Positions 1-8,695 of a DNA stretch of 64,000 bases are shown here, one piece after another. Every line of letters starts with the position of its first letter. Within the stretch, counting starts at the first letter, position 1. Made by a program: the position numbers and the translations under genes. The stretch spans positions 1 to 64,000 of the forward strand of contig NZ_CAIJDP010000084.1 of the NCBI RefSeq assembly GCF_903819435.1, written 5' to 3'. The notes under the pieces were generated by a model, which saw only the letters and a program-made list of their open reading frames with translations, made no database searches and was not told where the DNA came from. The DNA comes from Flavobacterium salmonis (GTDB lineage Bacteria > Bacteroidota > Bacteroidia > Flavobacteriales > Flavobacteriaceae).

Positions 1-70
1 TTCTATTGGATACAGAACACCAAACGAAATGGAATTATTACACCAGCAAAATGAAAAATTAGTAGCGTAA
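1..70 (+). CDS. IS3-family transposase, C-terminal fragment (cut by window start)
   Basis: The frame starting at base 2 reads SIGYRTPNEMELLHQQNEKL followed by VA and a stop. The G-Y-x-T-P-x-E pattern near the end is characteristic of the IS3-family OrfB DDE transposase C-terminus, just past the catalytic region. Only the last 22 residues lie in the window, so the catalytic acidic residues cannot be checked. The terminal sequence of the element follows within 30 bases. Confidence 0.7.
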   Translation, partial: SIGYRTPNEMELLHQQNEKLVA

Positions 71-99
71 AAAGTCTCCACTTTTTAGTTGCAATTCCA
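1..99 (+). mobile_element. Right end of an IS3-type insertion sequence
   Basis: The transposase stop at 68-70 is followed by a short non-coding end. Read inward from the right on the minus strand, it begins TGGAATTGCAACT and continues into AAAAGTGGAGAC, the kind of TG-initiated terminal inverted repeat found in IS3 elements. The boundary near base 99 is inferred from where the neighbouring helix-turn-helix gene stops matching its family. The left end lies outside the window, so the inverted repeat pairing could not be verified. Confidence 0.5.
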
Positions 100-357
100 T
101 TTTCCTTGTTCGACAAGTCTGTAGAGGGTTCTTTTGGCAATGCCAAAAAGCATGCCAGCTTCAGGAACAGAAATAAAAGCCCTGCTCTGGGGTATTTTAT
201 CTGCCAGCGCCTTGACCTGATCTTCAATTTTAAGCCGCCTCATCTTCTGTTTGTATGCTTTTTTACTGCATATATGTGAGCAGTAAACAGAAGCTACGGT
301 TTTAGGAAGAAATTCCTCCCCGCAGTTAAGACATTGTTTATTTATTCGTTTCATCAT
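85..357 (-). pseudogene. Zinc-finger/helix-turn-helix (excisionase-like) gene, 3' end replaced by IS
   Basis: The 90-residue product starts with a Cys-x2-Cys...Cys-x3-Cys zinc-binding module (CLNCGEEF, then YCSHIC, roughly residues 9-31). An excisionase/MerR-type helix-turn-helix follows (FISVPEAGMLFGIAKRTLYR, residues 61-80). Proteins of this type in Bacteroidota are usually about 100-115 residues and end in a wing that positions the protein on DNA. Here the reading frame leaves the family after EQGK and ends in WNCN, which is encoded by the IS terminus. The C-terminal wing is therefore missing and the gene is probably inactive. Such proteins commonly accompany tyrosine-recombinase elements; no recombinase gene is visible here. 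Confidence 0.6.
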
Positions 358-358
358 C

Positions 359-446
359 TTTGTCTCCCATTAAGGTACCATAAGAAGACATAAGTGCCAC
401 TTTGTCTCCTTTTAAGTGCCGGTACAAATATGGTACAAATATATGG
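359..446 (-). promoter_or_regulatory. Repeat-rich promoter region of the truncated HTH gene
   Basis: The sequence TTTGTCTCC occurs at 359-367 and again at 402-410, each followed by a TTAAG-like word. GGTACAAATAT is tandemly duplicated at 421-431 and 432-442. On the minus strand, bases 436-443 read TATATTTG, a match to the Bacteroidota -7 box, about 80 bases before the start codon. The repeats could be operator sites for the small HTH protein itself; that is inference. Confidence 0.35.
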
Positions 447-493
447 CAAAAAATGATTAAAAAACAGCAGAAATTAAAAATAATAAAAAAGAA

Positions 494-526
494 AAACCGC
501 TGTAAACATTTCGTTTACAGCGGTTT
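494..526 (-). terminator. dnaK transcription terminator
   Basis: A perfect 14-bp stem (494-507 paired with 513-526, loop ATTTC) lies 33 bases after the dnaK stop codon. On the minus strand a T-rich run follows it. Confidence 0.85.
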
Positions 527-558
527 AACACTTATTATTAACTGATATTAATCAGTAC

Positions 559-2442
559 TTATTTGACTTCTTCGAATTCAACGTCTTCAACATTATCTCC
601 TTGAGACTGATCTTGTTGTGGAGCAGCTTGTTGACCTTCACCACCTTGAGCGTACATTGCTTCTGTAGCTGTTTTCCAGGCTGCATTTACATTGTCTAAT
701 CCTTTTTGGATTGCGTCAAGATCCTGAGACTGGTGAGCCATTCTCAATTCAGTTAAAGCATATTCGATAGCTGTTTTTTGCTCGTCTGTCAATTTATCTG
801 CTAACTCTTTCAATTGAGATTCAGTTTGGAAGATAGTACTGTCAGCTTCGTTTAATTTCTCAGCTCTTTCTTTTGCAATTCTGTCAGCGTCAGCGTTAGC
901 TTCAGCATCTTTTTTCATTTTTTCGATTTCTTCAGCTGTTAGTCCAGAAGAAGCTTCGATACGGATATCATGAGATTTTCCAGTTCCTTTATCAGTTGCA
1001 GAAACTTTGATGATACCATTAGCATCAATATCGAAAGTTACTTCGATTTGAGGAACTCCTCTTGGTGCTGGTGGAATACCATCTAAGTGGAAACGACCGA
1101 TAGTTTTGTTATCAACTGCCATTGCTCTTTCTCCTTGTAATACGTGGATTTCAACAGATGGTTGAGAATCAGCAGCAGTAGAGAATACTTGAGATTTTTT
1201 AGTTGGGATAGTTGTGTTAGACTCGATTAATTTAGTCAATACACCACCCATAGTTTCGATACCTAAAGATAAAGGAGTAACGTCAAGTAACAATACATCT
1301 TTTACATCTCCAGATAAAACTCCACCTTGAATAGCAGCTCCAATAGCAACAACCTCATCAGGGTTAACACCTTTAGATGCTTTTTTACCGAAGAATTTTT
1401 CAACTTCATCAGCGATTCTTGGCATACGAGTAGAACCTCCTACAAGGATTACTTCGTCAATATCAGATGTAGATAAACCTGCATCTTTTAATGCTTTAGC
1501 AACTGGCTCCATAGAACGTTTTACTAAAGTATCAGATAATTGCTCAAATTTAGCTCTAGATAATTTTTTCACTAAGTGTTTTGGTCCAGAAGCAGTAGCA
1601 GTTACATATGGTAAGTTGATTTCTGTTTCAGCAGAAGATGATAATTCAATCTTAGCTTTCTCAGCAGCTTCTTTTAAACGTTGTAATGACATTGGATCTA
1701 AACGTAAATCAATACCTTCTTCAGATTTGAATTCGTCAGCTAACCAGTCAATAATAACCTGGTCAAAATCATCACCACCTAAGTGAGTATCACCATTTGT
1801 AGATAATACTTCAAATACACCGTCACCTAATTCAAGAACAGAGATATCAAAAGTACCTCCACCTAAATCGTAAACAGCAATTTTTTGATCAGTTCCTTTT
1901 TTATCTAATCCGTAAGCAAGTGCAGCAGCAGTTGGCTCGTTGATGATACGCATAACTTTAAGACCAGCAATTTCTCCAGCTTCTTTAGTAGCCTGACGTT
2001 GTGCATCATTAAAGTAAGCAGGAACAGTAATAACCGCTTCAGTTACAGTTTGACCTAAATAGTCTTCAGCAGTTTTTTTCATTTTTTGAAGTGTCATTGC
2101 AGACAACTCCTGAGCAGTGTATAAACGGCCATCAATATCCACACGTGGCGTATTGTTGTCCCCTTTTACAACACTGTAAGGAACTCTTTTTGCCTCTTCC
2201 TGAGTTTCAGCAAAAGTGTGTCCCATAAAACGTTTAATAGAAGCAATCGTTTTTGTAGGATTCGTTACTGCTTGTCTTTTTGCAGGATCACCTACCTTAA
2301 TTTCTCCACCTTCAACAAAAGCGATGATAGATGGTGTAGTTCTTTTTCCTTCTGCGTTAGGAATAACAACTGCTTCGTTACCTTCCATTACAGAAACACA
2401 AGAGTTCGTCGTACCTAAGTCAATTCCGATTATTTTACCCAT
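559..2442 (-). CDS. dnaK: Molecular chaperone DnaK (Hsp70)
   Basis: ATP-dependent cytosolic chaperone that binds exposed hydrophobic peptide segments and works with DnaJ and GrpE. The 627 residues have the expected Hsp70 order. The N-terminal actin-like ATPase begins with the phosphate loop IGIDLGTTNS (residues 5-14). The second phosphate motif VYDLGGGTFD and the hinge segment ILVGGSTRMPR follow. The interdomain linker is DVLLLDVTPLSLG. Then come the substrate-binding domain, a lysine/alanine-rich helical lid, and the C-terminal acidic tail ending VEDVEFEEVK, which matches the EEVD-like tails of bacterial DnaK. Length is normal. It is a single gene here; dnaJ and grpE are not adjacent. Upstream TGNCA boxes may mediate heat-shock control. 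Confidence 0.98.
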   Translation of the reverse strand: MGKIIGIDLGTTNSCVSVMEGNEAVVIPNAEGKRTTPSIIAFVEGGEIKVGDPAKRQAVTNPTKTIASIKRFMGHTFAETQEEAKRVPYSVVKGDNNTPRVDIDGRLYTAQELSAMTLQKMKKTAEDYLGQTVTEAVITVPAYFNDAQRQATKEAGEIAGLKVMRIINEPTAAALAYGLDKKGTDQKIAVYDLGGGTFDISVLELGDGVFEVLSTNGDTHLGGDDFDQVIIDWLADEFKSEEGIDLRLDPMSLQRLKEAAEKAKIELSSSAETEINLPYVTATASGPKHLVKKLSRAKFEQLSDTLVKRSMEPVAKALKDAGLSTSDIDEVILVGGSTRMPRIADEVEKFFGKKASKGVNPDEVVAIGAAIQGGVLSGDVKDVLLLDVTPLSLGIETMGGVLTKLIESNTTIPTKKSQVFSTAADSQPSVEIHVLQGERAMAVDNKTIGRFHLDGIPPAPRGVPQIEVTFDIDANGIIKVSATDKGTGKSHDIRIEASSGLTAEEIEKMKKDAEANADADRIAKERAEKLNEADSTIFQTESQLKELADKLTDEQKTAIEYALTELRMAHQSQDLDAIQKGLDNVNAAWKTATEAMYAQGGEGQQAAPQQDQSQGDNVEDVEFEEVK

Positions 2443-2529
2443 TTTTTATATATTTAATTTTGATATACATTTTAATAACTCAGGTGGCATAAGTCAATCT
2501 TTGTGCCAATATAAAAAACCAAAGTAAAT

Positions 2530-2600
2530 TGTCAGTTTACTATTGACACGCAAAAAAAAATCTGACAACATGGCATTTTCAAAACCTGACAAGTCTGGCA
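2530..2600 (-). promoter_or_regulatory. TGNCA-box cluster upstream of dnaK
   Basis: Two similar boxes lie in tandem: CTGACAACATGGCA at 2562-2575 and CTGACAAGTCTGGCA at 2586-2600, with starts 24 bases apart. A third pair, TGTCA at 2530-2534 and TGACA at 2544-2548, forms an inverted repeat with a 9-base gap. All are within 160 bases of the dnaK start. Repeated spaced half-sites in front of a heat-shock gene suggest regulator or alternative promoter elements, but no named regulon could be assigned. Confidence 0.35.
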
Positions 2601-2953
2601 CACGTCTATATTTCATGTCAATATTAAGGAGCCAAGTAGCTGATTCCTGCTATACTCTGTATTTTTTTATAATGAACCCCATCACAATAAAGAATGCTAC
2701 TTCGAACGAAGTGCACTGAACTTCAATTAAAATAAAATTTAGGTTTAGAATTACTTGATGATCGAAATATAACGAATCCGAACAGGTCAGATAAATATAA
2801 AGCTAAGAATCTTGGAGTTTATTTTAACTTCCCTTAATTAATATAGAATCAATTCTTCAAAAAAACAATTCCAAAAATTAGCCTTTTTAAGACAAACTTT
2901 TTTTCTTTTATTCGTAATTTCGATTTTTAAAATTATTTAAATTACAATTAAAA
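2601..2953. other. Intergenic spacer between dnaK and the thioesterase gene
   Basis: A+T-rich non-coding sequence with no reading frame, RNA gene or strong hairpin that I can support. A short stretch around 2697-2730 (CTACTTCGAACGAAGTGCA) contains a small TTCG palindrome and may be a decayed intergenic repeat. The 3' part should hold the promoter for the plus-strand thioesterase gene, but no clean -33/-7 pair was found. Confidence 0.4.
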
Positions 2954-3391
2954 ATGGCTTCATTTATAAAAGAAATATCCTTTCGCTGGTCCGATCTTGA
3001 TCCTAATTTTCATGTCCGTCACAGTGCTTATTACGATTTTGGTGCTCAGCATCGTATCGAAATCCTAAACGAATTAGGTTTAACTTTAAGAGTAATGCAG
3101 GAACAAAGTTTTGGACCTGTTTTATTTAGGGAAGAATGTGTTTTTAGAAAAGAATTAAAACTTTCGGATAAAATTTTCATCCATACCAAAACGTCCAAAA
3201 TGAAGGCTGATGCTTCACGCTGGTCTATCATCCACGAATTCCGAAGAGAAGATGATACACTTTGTGCTACTATTACTGTTGATGGTGCCTGGATGGATAC
3301 AAAACTTAGAAAATTAGCTTCTCCAACACCTGAAATTGCTGTCGAAGCATTGAGTATTTTCCCAAAAAGTGATGATTTTGTCGGGTTGTAA
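2954..3391 (+). CDS. Acyl-CoA thioesterase, 4HBT hotdog fold
   Basis: The 145-residue protein has the single hotdog-domain pattern of the 4-hydroxybenzoyl-CoA thioesterase/FadM/YbgC group. The early segment RWSDLDPNFHVRHSAYYDFG contains the catalytic-type Asp (D13-L-D) and the His-x-N/R-x-x-x-Y region that positions the thioester. These enzymes hydrolyse acyl-CoA or acyl-ACP thioesters in the cytosol; the exact substrate cannot be read from sequence. Length matches the family. It stands alone, divergent from dnaK and convergent with the pectate-lyase-like gene. A shared terminator follows. Confidence 0.85.
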   Translation: MASFIKEISFRWSDLDPNFHVRHSAYYDFGAQHRIEILNELGLTLRVMQEQSFGPVLFREECVFRKELKLSDKIFIHTKTSKMKADASRWSIIHEFRREDDTLCATITVDGAWMDTKLRKLASPTPEIAVEALSIFPKSDDFVGL

Positions 3392-3414
3392 ATAAACCGG
3401 ATTCCTTAAAATTA

Positions 3415-3446
3415 TAAAACCGTTACAAATTAATGTAACGGTTTTA
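3415..3446. terminator. Bidirectional terminator
   Basis: The stem TAAAACCGTTAC (3415-3426) pairs with GTAACGGTTTTA (3435-3446) across an 8-base loop. A-rich sequence lies on one side and T-rich sequence on the other. It serves the convergent thioesterase and pectate-lyase-like genes. Confidence 0.8.
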
Positions 3447-3468
3447 TTTTATAACAAATATTCTGTTT

Positions 3469-6400
3469 TTATTCTGCTACAATTTTGTAATTGCCATTTA
3501 AATTTTCTCCTGAAACGTTTAGGATATAAAGTCCTGCTACTTTTTTATTGGATATATTCAAAATAAAAGTTCCATTCCCGTCTGACGTAATCTTTTCTTT
3601 AAGAATGATTTTCCCGGTCACATCACTTAAAGTTGCAGTTACAAAAGACAAATTACTATCCGGAATATGGATAAAAATCTTCTCTTTTACCGGATTAGGA
3701 TATACAACAACATTACTTTTACTTTGATTGAATTTATTGGTATTCAAAAATGTTTGATTGTATAAAGCTGTAACTTCTGCAGCAGTTAAAGCATAATTAA
3801 ACATTTTAAGTTCATCAAATAATCCTTTGTACGGTGCCGGAGTAGTATTGGCATACAACTCAAGTGCCCCAATATTACCAATTACCAAATCTGTTGCTTC
3901 TCCAATACCCACTGCTGTTCCTGTTGCATCGGTTTTTTCATTTGTAAAAACTCCATTGGTGTATATCTTTAATTTTGATGTGGCAACATCTCTCATAATA
4001 ATCACATTGACCCAATTTCCAGTAAAATAGCTCGTAGCTGCCAATGATGATACAAGTTCTGTTTTTGTTTTATCATCATCTATGGCAAAACGCAATTGAT
4101 TGCTCTTAATTTCTACATTAAATCTTCTGCCTGTCGCACCTGTTGTTGTATTTTTTGTCATTGAACCTTTGCATAATATATAAGAACTTAATGTTGAACC
4201 AGCAGGTATTAAACTAGCATCGGCCTTCATCCAAAATGAAACCGTAAAAGAATTTTTATCAAATAATATCTGATCCTGATTTGGGATACTTACCATAAGT
4301 TTATTTGGCAATAATGTTGCAAAATCTATAGCTTTGTTCTCTTTTCCTGCTACACGAACAGTCCCATTATCGAAAGCTGCGTCTAACTGACCATTATTTG
4401 CATAGTTTGTAATATCAGCAATTTGCTGACCTTCTCCTGCAGTTTCCTTAAACGGCCAATGACCAACAAGTTCTGGTGTGAGGGCACGGAAATTCCATAC
4501 ATCGCCAGTTATTGTTCCTTTAGCATTAGAAGCATCAATTCTCCAATAGTACGTTATTGCCGGACTTAATCCTGTGAGTTGATATACTGGAGCAGTAACA
4601 TAAGCTACATCACTCAATTTTGTTAAGTTTAAAGGATTTGTACCAAAATAAACAGCATAAGTTATTGTGTTTGTACTTCCGCTCCATTTCAACGTTAAAT
4701 TACCGCCTGACAACTGAATGTTAGTAAGTCCTGTACCCGGATTAGGTGCTGAGGCTTTTGTCGGTGCCGACGGAATAGGTGGTGTCGTTACCGTTCCTGT
4801 TTCGTATACAGATGATTCTGTAGTATTTTTTGCTTTAACGCGATAATAATATTGGGTATTTGGATCTAAACCAGTGTCATTATAACTTGTAACGTTTGCT
4901 CCAAGGGTAGCGATAACATTATAATCTGTACCATTCACTGAACGCTCCACGATATAATTATCCTCATTAGTAGCTGCATCAATCCAATTTATTTTTAAAG
5001 AACTTGATGGTGGAACTTCAGTAGAAACCACATTAGTAAAATTCACATTTGACGGTGGGAGAACAAAATCTGCAGGTGTTGTGTTTGTTAATCCGTTAAT
5101 ATACACTTCAATATTCAGATAAGGAGCGTTTGTTGTACTTACTAATAAGGCATCAGCCGTATTTTTGTCTAATCCGTTAGCATCTTCCCAGGTATCAGGC
5201 ATTCCATCATTATCGGTGTCCAAAGGAGCAGGAGCGCCATAAACATGTCCTGCTCCACCGTTGATAAAACCAAACTTACTTGTCAAATCGCTTTGTACAT
5301 ACACATAAGTAGCCGTTGTCCCTTTAGACACTAAATCTGAAATCATTAAATTCTCCACCTGATCACGTCTTGGATACGAAGCACCAACATTCGCTACAAT
5401 TTTATTATAAGCATCCACAGCAGACAATGTTGGGTTTTTCATCGGGTAATCATACGGTGCTGACAAAAGAGTGGCTACATCTCCCGTAGGATATCCTGTT
5501 AAGTCGTAAGGAACTAACGTACCATTTAGCACCCCATCCTTATTATTGTCAAAATAATTTCCTGCACCATATAAAGAGAAATTATCATTCCCTCGGTTAA
5601 AAGGTGATAAAACCGTATTACTTGTATTTGGTCCACCAATAAAATAGTTATTGATAATATTAACATCTGACCCCCCGGCAGAATCTCCGCCCATAATGTA
5701 GGCATCACCGGATTCAGTATGTCCATAAGTATTTCCGTAGTTCCCCCAGTTGTAGACAACGTTGTTTACAAACTCATTGATCCCTTTTACTTTATTGTTC
5801 CGGGTTTTGTTACATATATATAAATTACCTATTAAACTTATTTTACCCCCAGCCGGAGGCTGCATCAATCCTCCCGCTGAATGATTGTGACGGTGCATTC
5901 CCTGTCCAATAATAGAATTCTGAATCGTTATGTTATCCGGGCTTACACCTTTGCTATCCCAGTTAACAGAAAACACTTCGTCTGTACCCCAGGTAAAACT
6001 CATATGGTCCAAAATTATATTTGCCCCATTTGAGATTCCCGATGCATCCTGATTTTGAGTAGTCGCCCCAAAACGAATACGAACATAACGGGCAATCGTA
6101 TTACTTGCTCCGGTAAATGACACCTTAGCCCCCAACAACACAATTCCCTCTCCTGTAGCTGTTTGTCCGGCAATAGTTGTGTTTTTTGCTATTGCAATCG
6201 AAGAGGCTACGTTAATAATACCTCCTACTTTAAAAATTACAAATCTTCCTTCCTGACTAACGGCATCACGAAATGATCCCGGTCCGCTGTCATTTAAATT
6301 CGTTACTAAATAAATCTGTGGATTTGCAGCTCCTCTCGCTCCTGTGGTAAATCGTCCAAAACCGGTAGCTTCCGGAAATGCTAATGTCTGGGCATTCAAA

Positions 6401-6480
6401 TCACCATAAAAAGTGATTAACCCGCAAATCATAAAAACTTTAAGCATATGCCTAAATGTTAAAGTACTTTTTTTGGTCAT
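3469..6480 (-). CDS. Secreted pectate-lyase-like protein with FN3, LamG and T9SS sorting domains
   Basis: A 1003-residue multidomain exported protein. It opens with a signal peptide (about residues 1-31, hydrophobic core MICGLITFYG, cleavage after NAQ). The parallel beta-helix follows, with right-handed coil repeats such as ITIQNSIIGQGMHRHNHS and NNVVYNWGNYGNTYG, as in pectate lyase family 1-type enzymes. A calcium-binding-like DTDNDGMPDTWED segment ends the catalytic part. Two fibronectin type III-like modules come next (around 480-570 and 580-670), then a LamG/jellyroll domain (about 680-910). The final 80 residues (VVVYPNPVKEKIFIH...) are a type A T9SS sorting domain. The product is probably exported across the outer membrane to attack pectic polysaccharide. 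Substrate and activity are inferred. Confidence 0.85.
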   Translation of the reverse strand: MTKKSTLTFRHMLKVFMICGLITFYGDLNAQTLAFPEATGFGRFTTGARGAANPQIYLVTNLNDSGPGSFRDAVSQEGRFVIFKVGGIINVASSIAIAKNTTIAGQTATGEGIVLLGAKVSFTGASNTIARYVRIRFGATTQNQDASGISNGANIILDHMSFTWGTDEVFSVNWDSKGVSPDNITIQNSIIGQGMHRHNHSAGGLMQPPAGGKISLIGNLYICNKTRNNKVKGINEFVNNVVYNWGNYGNTYGHTESGDAYIMGGDSAGGSDVNIINNYFIGGPNTSNTVLSPFNRGNDNFSLYGAGNYFDNNKDGVLNGTLVPYDLTGYPTGDVATLLSAPYDYPMKNPTLSAVDAYNKIVANVGASYPRRDQVENLMISDLVSKGTTATYVYVQSDLTSKFGFINGGAGHVYGAPAPLDTDNDGMPDTWEDANGLDKNTADALLVSTTNAPYLNIEVYINGLTNTTPADFVLPPSNVNFTNVVSTEVPPSSSLKINWIDAATNEDNYIVERSVNGTDYNVIATLGANVTSYNDTGLDPNTQYYYRVKAKNTTESSVYETGTVTTPPIPSAPTKASAPNPGTGLTNIQLSGGNLTLKWSGSTNTITYAVYFGTNPLNLTKLSDVAYVTAPVYQLTGLSPAITYYWRIDASNAKGTITGDVWNFRALTPELVGHWPFKETAGEGQQIADITNYANNGQLDAAFDNGTVRVAGKENKAIDFATLLPNKLMVSIPNQDQILFDKNSFTVSFWMKADASLIPAGSTLSSYILCKGSMTKNTTTGATGRRFNVEIKSNQLRFAIDDDKTKTELVSSLAATSYFTGNWVNVIIMRDVATSKLKIYTNGVFTNEKTDATGTAVGIGEATDLVIGNIGALELYANTTPAPYKGLFDELKMFNYALTAAEVTALYNQTFLNTNKFNQSKSNVVVYPNPVKEKIFIHIPDSNLSFVTATLSDVTGKIILKEKITSDGNGTFILNISNKKVAGLYILNVSGENLNGNYKIVAE

Positions 6481-6517
6481 AATTGGTTAAAATTGGTTAA
6501 ATAGTTATAACCAATTT
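6481..6517 (-). promoter_or_regulatory. Inverted/direct repeat in the leader of the pectate-lyase-like gene
   Basis: ATTGGTTAA occurs twice in tandem (6482-6490 and 6492-6500). AAATTGGTTA (6490-6499) is the exact inverse of TAACCAATTT (6508-6517) with an 8-base spacer. It sits directly before the start codon, so it could be an mRNA hairpin affecting translation or an operator. No regulator could be assigned. Confidence 0.35.
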
Positions 6518-6651
6518 AGTTATAAGCTAATAAGATACTGTCCTGCCCCATCCTGCATCCTTTTAACGTTTCATTAATATCTGTGAGGTAATTCCTTCAA
6601 TATTATGAAGCTATTTTTGATAGCTGTAAAACTTCGTGAATTAGCTTTTTA

Positions 6652-7545
6652 ATGTCTAATTCAGAATTAAATCGTATGATCGACTTCACAAAAGACTTCA
6701 CAAAAGACTTCAGAATAGCTGTCTTCATAGCTATAATAGTCATCACAACCATTATTTTAGGTGCGATAACAGAAAAAGTACTACGCTACTTTTTATATCA
6801 AAAGTTGAACAATAAAGAATACGATCCAACGGGTTTTAAATTTTTGAAACATTTAATTATTATGGTGATTTACATTTTAGGATTTGCTTTTGCTTTAATC
6901 TAAATTCCCGAATTTAAGATTATAGGACATTCTTTTTTGGCAGGTGCCGGCGTTATTTCTTTAGTAGCAGGTCTTGCTTCTCAACAGGCTTTAAGTAATA
7001 TTGTAAGCGGTATTTTTCTGGTCATTTTCAAACCCTTTAAAATTAATGACAAAATCACTATTGATAATTTTGTCGATACGGTCGAAGATATCAATTTAAG
7101 ACAGGTTGTTCTGAAAGATGCAGAGATCAATCGAATCATCATTCCGAATTCCGTCATTAGTAATCAGATTATCATAAATACCAATATGCACGACACCAAA
7201 TGCTGTAAAATAATCGAAATTGGGATTGGATATGAATCTGATATTGACAAAGCATTACAAATAATGAAAGAAGAAATTGCCAAACATCCTCTTTTTATTG
7301 ACACCAGAATTCCAGAGAATAAAAAGCAGAAACAACCTTTAGTAGGTGCAAGAGTTGTGGCTCTGGCCGATTCAAGCGTAACTCTGAAAGCATGGGGCTG
7401 GGCAAAAAATTCTACAGATGGTTTTGTAATGTAGTGTGATTTATTGCAAAGCATAAAAAAACGTTTTGACCAAGCTGAAATAGATATTCCTTATCCACAA
7501 AGAGTCGTTACAATAAAAACAGATCAAAGTCAGCCTCATTCCTAA
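6652..7545 (+). pseudogene. MscS-family mechanosensitive channel gene with two in-frame stop codons
   Basis: One continuous frame of 298 codons is interrupted by TAA at 6901-6903 and TAG at 7432-7434, with no frameshift. The first part (83 residues) has two membrane segments. The middle part contains the MscS pore and beta signature: GAGVISLVAGLASQQALSN, then IVSGIFLVIFKPFKINDKI and a VEDINLRQVVLKD segment. After the second stop the frame continues with CDLLQSIKKRFDQAEIDIPY, the usual end of the C-terminal domain. The family normally reads straight through both sites. A 12-base tandem duplication (TTCACAAAAGAC) lies near the 5' end. The gene is best read as recently inactivated; sequencing error at both sites is possible but less likely. 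Confidence 0.8.
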
Positions 7546-7679
7546 AGCAGCATTAAATATCGTATCTCTAATAGGCTCATTTTATATTATTCCCACTTTC
7601 TGATAATTTTAAGATTATAATTTTTGCCTTTCAAATGCATAGCGGTAAATTTATAATTCTCAAATAAATTCGCTTTCAA

Positions 7680-8672
7680 ATGAAAACCATAAAACTTTTA
7701 TTATTGCTGCTCCCTCTTATTTGCTTTTCGCAGGAAGAAAAGATAAAACAGCTGGATATTAATTTAACAAATTACGAATATCCTTTTCCTGTAAAGTTTT
7801 TTGAACTGAACAATCAGCGTCAGTTTTTAAAAATGGCTTATATGGACATAACCCCTTCCAACTACAACCATAAAAATATTGTTTTACTGCACGGAAAAAA
7901 TTTCAACGGAGCGTATTGGGAAACCACTATCAAAGCCCTTACAAAAGAAGGTTTCAGGGTTATCGTTCCTGATCAGATTGGTTTTGGAAAATCATCAAAA
8001 CCGAATAATTTTCAATACACATTTCAGCAGTTTGCTGAGAATACCAAAAAACTTTTAGAACATTTAGGAATTGAAAAAACAGCTGTTTTAGGACATTCTA
8101 TGGGCGGAATGCTGGCTACAAGGTTTGCACTGATGTATCCTGAAACTGAAGAAAAATTAATCCTTGAAAATCCAATCGGTTTAGAAGACTGGAAATTAGT
8201 TGTTCCGTACAAACCTGTCGATTGGTGGTACGAAAGCGAATTAAAACAAAATTACGAAGCCATCAAAAAATACCAAATGGCAAATTATTATGATGGAAAA
8301 TGGAATACTGATTTTCAAAAATGGGCTGAACTCGGCGCCGGCTGGACAACAGCACCCAATTATAGTATTGTAGCATGGAATTCGGCATTGATGTACGATA
8401 TGATTTTTACCCAGCCTGTTTTATACGAATTTAAAAATATCAAAAGTCCAACACTATTAATCATTGGAACAAGGGATAAAACCGCTTTAGGAAAACCACT
8501 TGTTTCGGAAGAAGTAAGAAAAACAATGGGCAATTATGCCGAATTGGGCAAAAAAACACAAAAAGCAATTCCCTATTGTAAACTTGTAGAAATTGCAGAC
8601 ACCGGACATTTGCCACATATTGAATCTTTTGATGCATTTATAAAACCATTAATCGTATTTTTGAAGCAATAA
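7680..8672 (+). CDS. Exported alpha/beta hydrolase
   Basis: The 330-residue protein begins with a signal peptide (MKTIKLLLLLLPLICFSQ, about 18 residues), suggesting periplasmic location. The alpha/beta hydrolase fold is shown by the oxyanion HGKNFNG segment (71-77) and the nucleophile elbow GHSMGG with Ser140. A late Asp in LLIIGTRDKTALG and a His in DTGHLPHIES complete a plausible catalytic triad. The family includes esterases, haloalkane dehalogenases and epoxide hydrolases; nothing in the sequence fixes the substrate. The next gene begins 23 bases downstream on the same strand, so the two are probably cotranscribed. Confidence 0.85.
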   Translation: MKTIKLLLLLLPLICFSQEEKIKQLDINLTNYEYPFPVKFFELNNQRQFLKMAYMDITPSNYNHKNIVLLHGKNFNGAYWETTIKALTKEGFRVIVPDQIGFGKSSKPNNFQYTFQQFAENTKKLLEHLGIEKTAVLGHSMGGMLATRFALMYPETEEKLILENPIGLEDWKLVVPYKPVDWWYESELKQNYEAIKKYQMANYYDGKWNTDFQKWAELGAGWTTAPNYSIVAWNSALMYDMIFTQPVLYEFKNIKSPTLLIIGTRDKTALGKPLVSEEVRKTMGNYAELGKKTQKAIPYCKLVEIADTGHLPHIESFDAFIKPLIVFLKQ

Positions 8673-8695
8673 AAGTTAACCTTAAATCAAATTTT

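Noticed and set aside
2216..2527. Plus-strand open frames over the start of dnaK
   Set aside because: They are antisense to conserved DnaK sequence and have no domain of their own.
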